From: Nitrospirae bacterium RBG_19FT_COMBO_42_15
GTDB taxonomy: Bacteria > Nitrospirota > CAKKRA01 > 9FT-COMBO-42-15
DNA: 11,906 bases
Reading direction: 5' to 3'
Assembly (NCBI GenBank): GCA_001803815.1
Contig: MHEL01000107.1
Coordinates: 12,679 to 24,584 of the forward strand
Position numbers and translations under genes: made by a program. Under the pieces are notes generated by a model, which saw only the letters and a program-made list of their open reading frames with translations, had not been told where the DNA came from and did not search any database. Within the stretch, counting starts at the first letter, position 1, and each line of letters opens with the position of its first letter. This document shows positions 6,919 to 11,906 of this stretch, one piece after another.

Positions 6919-8217
6919 TCATCCTTTTTTAAAAATTCTTTTAAATATATAATCTATGTTTTTAAGATGATGTTTTAAATCAAAACATTCATCTATCTTT
7001 TTGTCATTAAGATAATTCTTTAACTCTTTATCCTTTTTGAGCAGCTCTTTGAATCCTCCCTTTCCATCCCACACCTTCATTGCATTTCTCTGGACTATTT
7101 TATATGCATCATCCCTTTTTAACCCTTTATTCACCAGCTCAAGAAGTATGCGCTCTGAAAAGACAAGCCCCTGTGTCTTGTTTAAATTGACGAGCATATT
7201 TTCAGGATATATTTTAAGGGAGTCAATTAATGAGGCTATCTTAACAAGCATATAGTCAATCAGGATTGTGCTGTCAGGGATGATTACCCTTTCAACAGAT
7301 GAGTGGCTGATATCCCTTTCATGCCAAAGCGGGATATTTTCTAAGGCAGCGATTGCATTTGACCTGACTATCCTTGCAAGTCCGGAGAGGTTCTCGCAGG
7401 TAATAGGATTTCTTTTATGGGGCATTGCAGATGAGCCCTTCTGGCCTTCGGTAAAATATTCTTCAGCCTCTAAAACCTCTGTTCTCTGCAGATGTCTTAT
7501 CTCTATTGCAAATTTATCTATAGAGCTTGCAATCAATGATAATGCGAGAAGATACTCTGCATGTCTGTCCCTCTGAATAATCTGAGAGCTTGCAGGGTCC
7601 GGTTTTAATCCGCTCTTTTTGCATACATACTCCTCAACAAAGGGGTCTATATTTGCAAAGGTGCCGACAGCGCCTGATATCTTTCCAAAGCTTATTACAT
7701 CCTTTGCCCTTTTCATCCTATCATAATTTCTCTTTGTCTCTTCATACCACAGCGCAAGCTTAAAACCAAAGGTAACCGGCTCTGCATGGATGCCATGTGT
7801 TCTTCCAATCATTACTGTGTCTTTGTGTTCAAATGCCCTCTTTTTCAGGACAGACAGCAGTTTTTCTAAATCATTAAGGATTATATCTGCTGCCTCTCCC
7901 ATTAAAATAGCCAGCGATGTATCAAGCACATCTGATGATGTCATGCCGAGATGGAGAAACCGTGAATCCTCGCCAATCTCTTCAGCAACAGAAGTGAGGA
8001 AAGAAATTACATCATGTTTTGTTGTCTTTTCTATCTCGCTTATCCTTTCAATATTAAAACCTGCCTTTTTCTTTATGTTTGCAATCGCCTTCTTTGGAAC
8101 CTTTCCAAGTTCAGAAAGCGCCTCTGCAGCAAGAACCTCAACAGAAAGCCACTTGTCAAATTTATTCTTCTGCTCCCATATATTTTTCATTCCTGATAAG
8201 GCGTACCTGTCAATCAT
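6919..8217 (-). CDS. purB: adenylosuccinate lyase
   Basis: This 432-residue member of the fumarase/aspartase superfamily cleaves SAICAR to AICAR and adenylosuccinate to AMP, each time releasing fumarate. Key motifs are present: KHDV (H68), TSSDVLDT (93-100), the RTHGIHAEP segment with catalytic-region H141, and the flexible signature loop GSSAMPHKRNP (261-271) carrying the catalytic serine. The length is typical of the short bacterial PurB type. The start follows the M17-like gene by 3 bases, with AAGGAT about nine bases upstream, which suggests coupled translation. It is followed directly by purS. The enzyme is expected to be a cytoplasmic homotetramer. Nothing looks truncated or altered. 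Confidence 0.97.
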   Translation of the reverse strand: MIDRYALSGMKNIWEQKNKFDKWLSVEVLAAEALSELGKVPKKAIANIKKKAGFNIERISEIEKTTKHDVISFLTSVAEEIGEDSRFLHLGMTSSDVLDTSLAILMGEAADIILNDLEKLLSVLKKRAFEHKDTVMIGRTHGIHAEPVTFGFKLALWYEETKRNYDRMKRAKDVISFGKISGAVGTFANIDPFVEEYVCKKSGLKPDPASSQIIQRDRHAEYLLALSLIASSIDKFAIEIRHLQRTEVLEAEEYFTEGQKGSSAMPHKRNPITCENLSGLARIVRSNAIAALENIPLWHERDISHSSVERVIIPDSTILIDYMLVKIASLIDSLKIYPENMLVNLNKTQGLVFSERILLELVNKGLKRDDAYKIVQRNAMKVWDGKGGFKELLKKDKELKNYLNDKKIDECFDLKHHLKNIDYIFKRIFKKG

Positions 8218-8220
8218 TTT

Positions 8221-8727
8221 TTATAATCCTTCCTCCAATCTGTAAGTCTCTTTTAATTTTATGCCAAGGCTGGAATCCGCCTCCTTTTCTCCAACATAAA
8301 AATTTACATCCATATCATCAAATTTTTTGAATTCAGAGAGCATTAATTTAAAAACATCGGAGCCTTCAAGGTTTGAACAGCCTGTCCCAAAAATTTCCGT
8401 AGTAAAGTTTTTTATATTCATGGCGCTCAATTTATTGGCAAGCAATTTTGCCGTATTTTTCACAGCAGAGGAATCAAATCTTTCACTTTTACCCATGCCC
8501 AATAAAAGGACATTCCTTGTTCTTAGTCTATTAGAGTATAGAAGGAGGGAATCGTCTATCTGGCCTGTTAATTTTCCGTCTAATATCAATTTTGATATCT
8601 GCCCGTTAAATAACCAGTCAATCTCGCCTGCCAGACCCTTTAATGGTCTTACATCTGAAAAGAATCCAGCCACAATTACCTTATCTTCTATCTTTGTTAT
8701 CCTATCTGTAATTATCTTAGCTACCAT
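8221..8727 (-). CDS. stand-alone M17 leucyl aminopeptidase N-terminal-domain protein
   Basis: This 168-residue protein matches the non-catalytic N-terminal (macro-like) domain of M17 leucyl aminopeptidases. The clearest signs are the RPLKGLAGEIDWLFNGQIS run (27-45) and LLLGMGKSERFD (75-85), the same order and spacing seen at the N-terminus of PepA-type enzymes. Full M17 enzymes are about 480-500 residues, and their metal-binding catalytic domain, with the NTDAEGR-type motif, is completely absent here. The reading frame ends cleanly 3 bases before purB, and the downstream DNA encodes PurB, so this looks like a settled single-domain gene rather than a fresh truncation. It probably has no peptidase activity. 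The macro-like fold could bind a nucleotide or DNA (E. coli PepA binds DNA), but this is speculation. The ribosome site is weak, with AAGGTG about 11 bases upstream. Confidence 0.8.
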   Translation of the reverse strand: MVAKIITDRITKIEDKVIVAGFFSDVRPLKGLAGEIDWLFNGQISKLILDGKLTGQIDDSLLLYSNRLRTRNVLLLGMGKSERFDSSAVKNTAKLLANKLSAMNIKNFTTEIFGTGCSNLEGSDVFKLMLSEFKKFDDMDVNFYVGEKEADSSLGIKLKETYRLEEGL

Positions 8728-8753
8728 TTCTTTATAAGCACCTTTCTGAGTAT

Positions 8754-8882
8754 GTCATTCCTGCGAAGCTTGTCCCTGCATGTTTTAAGCAGGGAGCAGG
8801 AATCCATGGTTCGACAGGCTCACCATGCATCCTGAGCTTGTCGAAGGACTGGATTCCCGCTCAAAAACTTTGCGGGAATGAC
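8754..8882. repeat. nested palindromic intergenic repeat (second composite element)
   Basis: This lies between nusB and the M17-like gene. The outer ends GTCATTCCTGCG (8754-8765) and TGCGGGAATGAC (8871-8882) match as an inverted repeat at 10 of 12. Inside, in order, are a hairpin TCCCTGC/GCAGGGA (8773-8779 and 8789-8795), an arm GCAGGAATCCA (8796-8806) pairing at 10 of 11 with TGGATTCCCGC (8850-8860), a 36-base palindrome between those arms (8810-8845), and a small CCCGC/GCGGG stem (8856-8860 and 8872-8876). It contains no reading frame. It has the same outer framework as 5378-5486 but different inserts. Confidence 0.87.
8810..8845. repeat. TTCGACA/TGTCGAA palindrome nested in the composite repeat
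   Basis: Two 18-base arms (8810-8827 and 8828-8845) form an inverted repeat matching at 15 of 18, beginning TTCGACAGGCTC and ending GAGCTTGTCGAA. This is recognisable as a common dispersed bacterial palindrome and appears here as an insert inside the larger element. Confidence 0.8.
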
Positions 8883-8884
8883 CG

Positions 8885-9307
8885 TTAACCAGATGCCTCC
8901 TTATTAACCTTGCACTCCTCTTTATATATACTGTCCAAAATCCCGTTTACAAACTGGCCTGAATCTTCGCTGCCATATTTCTTTGCAATCTCTATTGCCT
9001 CGTTTATTGTAACCTTTGGAGGAATATCCGGAAAATACATCATCTCGCATATAGCAAATCTAAGCACATTTCTGTCAACAACTGCCATTCGCTTTAACGT
9101 CCATCCCTTAGTCTTTTTTTTAATAATGGCGTCAATCTCCTGCAAATGCGCAATTACTGCATCTTTTAATCTAATTGCGAATTCTTTTGTATCATCCTCA
9201 ATCTCTTTGTCCTTAAAAAATTCATCGGTGTTACATTCACCCTTTGTTAAATCATATTGAAAGAGAATTTGAAGAGCAAGTTCCCGTGCCTTTCTTCTGT
9301 GTCCCAT
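8885..9307 (-). CDS. nusB: transcription antitermination factor NusB
   Basis: This 140-residue all-helical protein has the expected NusB features: an N-terminal [16 protein letters not shown] helix, the central [22 protein letters not shown] segment, and the C-terminal [16 protein letters not shown] followed by [11 protein letters not shown]. NusB with S10 (NusE) binds the boxA element of rRNA leaders and supports antitermination by RNA polymerase. Length is normal. GAGGAG lies 3 bases before the ATG, a short but usable spacing, and the gene begins 14 bases after ribH. Placement after ribH is a very common bacterial arrangement and supports the call. The composite repeat starts two bases beyond the stop, so its hairpins would be the first structure in the 3' transcript region. 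Confidence 0.97.
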   Translation of the reverse strand: MGHRRKARELALQILFQYDLTKGECNTDEFFKDKEIEDDTKEFAIRLKDAVIAHLQEIDAIIKKKTKGWTLKRMAVVDRNVLRFAICEMMYFPDIPPKVTINEAIEIAKKYGSEDSGQFVNGILDSIYKEECKVNKEASG

Positions 9308-9321
9308 TTACTCCTCAATCA

Positions 9322-9795
9322 CTATTTCTGGGCCATACTGTTAAAGAGGTTTGCCATCTCAATAGCGCCCATTGCCGCCTCCCAGCCCTTATTGCCAGAT
9401 TTTGTGCCTGCCCGCTCTATTGCCTGCTCAATCGTGTCAGTTGTTAAAACACCAAAAGAGATCGGCACTCCTGTTTCTAAAGATATTGATGCAATGCCCT
9501 TTGTAACCTCTGCGCTTATGTAATCAAAGTGCGGTGTATCGCCCCTGATTACAGTGCCAAGGCTGATTAAGGCATTATATTTCCCGCTGTTTGCCATTTT
9601 CTTGGCTGCCAATGGTATTTCAAAAGAACCAGGCACCTTTACAATCTCAATATCCTCTGTTTTAGCGCCGCTCCTGTTTAAGGCGTCTAATGCGCCTTCT
9701 AAGAGCCTGTTTGTAATAAAATCATTAAACCTTGCTGCTACAATCCCAAACTTTAATCCCTTTGCTGATAAGTTACCTTCTATTATCTTCGGCAT
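9322..9795 (-). CDS. ribH: 6,7-dimethyl-8-ribityllumazine synthase
   Basis: This 157-residue enzyme condenses 5-amino-6-ribitylaminouracil with 3,4-dihydroxy-2-butanone 4-phosphate to give 6,7-dimethyl-8-ribityllumazine, the penultimate step of riboflavin synthesis. Visible motifs are the substrate-binding FNDFIT (23-28), PGSFEIP (55-61), the [13 protein letters not shown] segment with catalytic H89, and the [11 protein letters not shown] phosphate-binding stretch near residue 130. The family forms 60-subunit shells or pentamers. AAGGAG six bases before the ATG gives a good ribosome site. It takes the butanone phosphate made by the upstream RibBA, so the two genes are metabolically consecutive. 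Between them lies a 73-base gap filled mostly by a palindromic repeat. Confidence 0.97.
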   Translation of the reverse strand: MPKIIEGNLSAKGLKFGIVAARFNDFITNRLLEGALDALNRSGAKTEDIEIVKVPGSFEIPLAAKKMANSGKYNALISLGTVIRGDTPHFDYISAEVTKGIASISLETGVPISFGVLTTDTIEQAIERAGTKSGNKGWEAAMGAIEMANLFNSMAQK

Positions 9796-9808
9796 CTCCC
9801 TCTCCTTC

Positions 9809-9865
9809 GTAGGGACAACCCCCTGTGGTTGCCCAATATTAGGGCAGGCACAGAGGCCTGCCTAC
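9809..9865. repeat. two-hairpin palindromic repeat between ribBA and ribH
   Basis: The element starts GTAGGGACAACC and ends GCCTGCCTAC, so its ends are related as an inverted repeat. It contains two stems: CAACC (9816-9820) with GGTTG (9827-9831), extended by GGG/CCC around a one-base bulge, and a perfect seven-base stem GGCAGGC (9843-9849) with GCCTGCC (9856-9862). It begins 3 bases past the ribBA stop. There is no T-run, so it does not look like an intrinsic terminator. It resembles dispersed GTAGGG-type palindromes seen in other bacteria. Confidence 0.8.
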
Positions 9866-9868
9866 ACA

Positions 9869-11077
9869 TTATACATTCTCCAAAAGGTGCCCTAATTTTT
9901 GCTTCTTTGTCTGCAAATACCTGATATTCCTGTCATGCGGCGCTATCTCAATCGGTACTCTTTCAATAACCTTTAATCCATAACCTTCCAATGCAACAAT
10001 CTTTCTCGGATTGTTTGTCATTAATTTTATCTTTCTAAGACCTAAATCAACAAGTATCTGCGCGCCAATTCCGTAATCACGCAAATCTGCCTTAAAACCG
10101 AGCTTAAGATTCGCCTCAACTGTATCCAGACCTTTATCTTGTAATTCGTATGCCTTCAGCTTATTTACAAGGCCGATACCCCTCCCCTCCTGATGCATAT
10201 AAAGAATTACACCCTTTCCTTCAGCATCAACTATTTCCATTGCCTTATGAAGCTGCTCGCCGCAGTCGCATCTCTTTGAACCAAAGACATCGCCTGTAAG
10301 ACATTCTGAATGCACCCTTACTAATACCTCATCACCCTCCTTGATATCGCCTTTTACTAATGCAAGGTGGGTATCATTATCAATCTCGCTTTGATATAAA
10401 ACTGCCTTGAACTCGCCGCCATACCTTGTTGGCAGAATTGTTGTTGCAACCCTCTTTACAAAGGACTCCCTTCTTATCCTGTATTCAATCAAATCCTTAA
10501 TTGTAACAATCTTTAACTTATGAAGCTTTGCAAATTCCATTAATTGAGGAACGCGAGACATTGTCCCGTCATCATTCATTATTTCGCAGATGACGCCTGC
10601 AGGATATAACCCTGTCAATCTTGCTAAATCAACAGAGCCCTCTGTCTGGCCTGCCCTATGAAGTACGCCGCCTTTTTTCGCAATTATTGGAAAGATATGC
10701 CCCGGCCTTCCTAAATCAGCGGGCTTTGTCTTTGGGTCAATTGCAGCTAAAATTGTTATAGCCCTGTCAGAGGCAGAGATGCCTGTTGTTGTGCCTGTCC
10801 TTGCATCAACTGATACTGTAAAGGCTGTGCCAAATTGCGCAGTATTTTCAAATGACATTGGTTTTAAATCCAATTCATCCGCCCTTTCCTGTGTTATAGT
10901 GAGGCATATAAGGCCGCGGCCGTATTTTGCCATAAAATTAATGGTTTCCGGGGTTATTTTTGATGCAGCCATAGTTAAGTCACCTTCATTCTCCCTATCC
11001 TCATCATCTATAAGGATAATCATTTTACCCTTTTTTATATCGGAAATGGCCTCTTCTATTGTATTAAACTTAAACAA
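9869..11077 (-). CDS. ribBA: bifunctional DHBP synthase / GTP cyclohydrolase II
   Basis: This 402-residue protein fuses two riboflavin enzymes. The N-terminal half (1-200) is 3,4-dihydroxy-2-butanone 4-phosphate synthase, acting on ribulose 5-phosphate, with [11 protein letters not shown] (24-34) and [15 protein letters not shown] (from H140). The C-terminal half (about 205-390) is GTP cyclohydrolase II, with the zinc cysteines C259, C270 and C272 ([19 protein letters not shown]), HQEGRGIGL (295-303) and DYGIGAQIL around Y335. Both active sites look intact. The start is a TTG: an AAGGAGG site lies six bases upstream and no better in-frame start exists between the promoter and this codon. The gene has its own promoter at 11126-11154 and is followed by ribH and nusB. 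ribD and ribE, often adjacent, are not in this window. Confidence 0.97.
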   Translation of the reverse strand: MFKFNTIEEAISDIKKGKMIILIDDEDRENEGDLTMAASKITPETINFMAKYGRGLICLTITQERADELDLKPMSFENTAQFGTAFTVSVDARTGTTTGISASDRAITILAAIDPKTKPADLGRPGHIFPIIAKKGGVLHRAGQTEGSVDLARLTGLYPAGVICEIMNDDGTMSRVPQLMEFAKLHKLKIVTIKDLIEYRIRRESFVKRVATTILPTRYGGEFKAVLYQSEIDNDTHLALVKGDIKEGDEVLVRVHSECLTGDVFGSKRCDCGEQLHKAMEIVDAEGKGVILYMHQEGRGIGLVNKLKAYELQDKGLDTVEANLKLGFKADLRDYGIGAQILVDLGLRKIKLMTNNPRKIVALEGYGLKVIERVPIEIAPHDRNIRYLQTKKQKLGHLLENV

Positions 11078-11083
11078 GATTTT

Positions 11084-11090
11084 CCTCCTT
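11084..11090 (-). promoter_or_regulatory. strong ribosome binding site fixing the TTG start of ribBA
   Basis: AAGGAGG on the minus strand is a near-perfect complement to the 16S rRNA 3' end and ends six bases before the TTG at 11077-11075. This is the main reason to accept a TTG start. Confidence 0.88.
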
Positions 11091-11125
11091 TTGCAGAAAT
11101 ATTCTAATAATAATAATCTCTTATA

Positions 11126-11154
11126 ATAATAGACAAAAATGGGCTATTTGTCAA
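11126..11154 (-). promoter_or_regulatory. sigma70-type promoter of ribBA
   Basis: On the minus strand there is a consensus -35 box TTGACA (11154-11149), exactly 17 bases, then TATTAT (11131-11126), one base off the TATAAT consensus. Transcription would begin near 11119, leaving a leader of about 40 bases before the TTG codon. That leader is AT-rich and too short for an FMN riboswitch. This is the clearest promoter in the window. Confidence 0.82.
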
Positions 11155-11207
11155 ATAAAACACTTAATGATTTTCTTAAGAATTTGGCAGAATTGTGATT
11201 AATAGGA

Positions 11208-11591
11208 CTATGAATTTCCTTTTAGAGCCTCTTTCACAATGTTCCTCAATTCATTAAGCTTAAAGGGTTTGATAAGATAGGGATTATTTGTGCTCTCTAA
11301 AAATGCCTTTGTCTCAAGATTTAGCAAATCACCGGTAACAAATATAATCCTCTTTGCGACCTTTGGATATTTTTCATTAACTAATTTATAAAACTCTGCA
11401 CCGCTTAAAGAGGGCATCTTCATATCGCTAATCACAACATCATAATCTTTTTTTCGCAATAAATCTAATGCCTCCTTCACATTACTGACAGTGTCAACCT
11501 TATAACCTTCTGAGCCAAGAAACTCAGCACAGAGCTCAAGGATTATAGGTTCATCATCAAGAACTAATATGCGGGGTGTATGGTTTGGCAT
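11208..11591 (-). CDS. stand-alone receiver-domain response regulator
   Basis: This 127-residue protein is a single receiver: acidic pair D12/D13 (VLDDEP), phospho-acceptor D56 (ISDMKMP), switch T86 (IFVTGD) and K108 (LIKPF). There is no output domain; the protein ends soon after the last receiver helix. Directly upstream on the same strand is a sensor kinase whose ATPase domain is of the NtrB-like type, so the two probably form a two-component pair. Single receivers next to such kinases often act by protein contact or as relay intermediates. No strong Shine-Dalgarno sequence is visible before the ATG; GAGAA about ten bases upstream is the best candidate. It is distinct in sequence from the CheY at 4985-5353. 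The ribBA promoter lies downstream of its stop, and no clear terminator separates them. Confidence 0.92.
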   Translation of the reverse strand: MPNHTPRILVLDDEPIILELCAEFLGSEGYKVDTVSNVKEALDLLRKKDYDVVISDMKMPSLSGAEFYKLVNEKYPKVAKRIIFVTGDLLNLETKAFLESTNNPYLIKPFKLNELRNIVKEALKGNS

Positions 11592-11623
11592 AATTTGTTT
11601 TCTCAGTATGGATTAACATAATT

Positions 11624-11682
11624 GGCAAAAGGCTAATGGCTCTGGGCTAAAGGTTTAAACCTTCAGCCTTCAGCCTTTTGCC
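11624..11682. repeat. AGCCTT-type palindromic repeat between kinase and receiver genes
   Basis: GGCAAAAGGCTAA (11624-11636) pairs with the right end around CAGCCTTTTGCC (11671-11682), and an inner CTAAAGGTTT pairs with AAACCTTCAG (about 11647-11666) across the centre. The left arm carries about seven extra bases that would bulge. The right arm holds tandem TTCAGCC units. The element directly abuts the stop codon of the kinase gene. It belongs to a visually familiar class of dispersed AAGGCTGAAGG repeats and contains no T-run typical of a terminator. Confidence 0.8.
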
Positions 11683-11683
11683 C

Positions 11684-11906
11684 TTAGCCTGATTTCTTCT
11701 CTGCAGGCAATTCAATATAAAATACCGCCCCTTCACCTAATTTACTTTCTGTATATATTCTTCCATTATGCTCTTTAATTATACCATAAGATATGGAAAG
11801 TCCAAGTCCTGTCCCTTTTCCAACCTCTTTTGTTGTAAAAAAGGGATTAAAAATCTTTGAAAGATGCTCAGGCGCTATACCATGGCCATTATCCTTTATT
11901 GAAATT
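11684..11906 (-). CDS. sensor histidine kinase, C-terminal end only
   Basis: Only the last 74 codons are in the window; the frame enters at base 11905 and ends with TAA at 11684-11686. It shows the second half of a histidine kinase ATPase domain: G1 box KDNGHGI, F box [10 protein letters not shown]2 box [15 protein letters not shown], then the HNGRIYTES and AVFYIELP strands that close the fold. The FFTTK and GTGLGLS pattern is typical of NtrB-like and PAS-containing kinases rather than CheA. The sensor region and phospho-accepting His lie beyond the right edge, so its signal cannot be inferred. The protein ends only a few residues after the domain, and its last Gly codon and stop (GGCTAA) read like the adjoining repeat unit. 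The receiver gene downstream is its likely partner. Confidence 0.9.
   Translation of the reverse strand, partial: ISIKDNGHGIAPEHLSKIFNPFFTTKEVGKGTGLGLSISYGIIKEHNGRIYTESKLGEGAVFYIELPAEKKSG

Noticed and set aside
8221..8727. Frameshifted full-length leucyl aminopeptidase
   Set aside because: The DNA downstream encodes PurB without a gap and no M17 catalytic motifs appear in any nearby frame, so a simple frameshift does not explain the short protein.
8754..8882. CRISPR array or small RNA gene
   Set aside because: There are no regularly spaced direct repeats with unique spacers, and no promoter or terminator to support a discrete RNA.
11078..11207. FMN riboswitch upstream of ribBA
   Set aside because: None of the conserved riboswitch segments is visible, and the mapped promoter leaves only about 40 bases of leader.
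11155..11207. Terminator after the receiver gene, around TTCTTAAGAA
   Set aside because: The ten-base palindrome is AT-only apart from one C-G pair per arm and lacks a stable GC stem followed by a T-run, so it is too weak to call.

Overview
This is a compact bacterial chromosome segment of moderately low GC, about 40% by eye. Every supported gene lies on the minus strand, so transcription runs from high to low coordinates. The gene content suggests a free-living Gram-negative bacterium with a chemosensory system: a PurS-type purine pathway, RibBA/RibH, NusB, an MJ0042-type zinc-ribbon receiver and a DUF4388 (PATAN-like) regulator. This mix and the dispersed palindromic repeats resemble Desulfobacterota (deltaproteobacterial) or Nitrospirota-like genomes. 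That placement is a guess from gene content, not a phylogenetic result.

Right edge (11208-11906): the C-terminal part of a sensor histidine kinase, then a stand-alone receiver protein, separated by a palindromic repeat. Middle right (8885-11154): a good sigma70-type promoter (TTGACA, 17 bases, TATTAT) drives ribBA, which starts with TTG behind a strong Shine-Dalgarno sequence. ribH and nusB follow. The short leader leaves no room for an FMN riboswitch. Middle (6667-8727): a stand-alone protein resembling only the N-terminal domain of M17 leucyl aminopeptidases, then purB and purS, all tightly packed. Left half (1-6661): a DUF4388/GAF protein, then a chemosensory cluster in transcription order cheY, cheA, receiver-GGDEF diguanylate cyclase, cheW, cheW and a zinc-ribbon/receiver protein that runs off the window. 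Gaps inside the cluster are only 2-11 bases.

The chemosensory genes form a near-complete signalling core: kinase, two couplers, two single-domain or atypical receivers, and a cyclic-di-GMP output. No chemoreceptor, CheR, CheB or flagellar gene is visible. The set recalls alternative chemosensory pathways such as Wsp (two CheW proteins plus a receiver-GGDEF output) and the cyanobacterial Pix/Pil pathways (PATAN protein plus CheY, CheA and CheW). This makes c-di-GMP control or surface/pilus motility plausible, but it remains an inference.

Four of the five longest intergenic gaps hold palindromic repeats. Two of them (5378-5486 and 8754-8882) share the same nested outer framework but carry different internal hairpins, which looks like a modular repeat family. 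No CRISPR array, rRNA, tRNA, transposase gene or confident rho-independent terminator was seen. No gap without a gene exceeds 300 bases.
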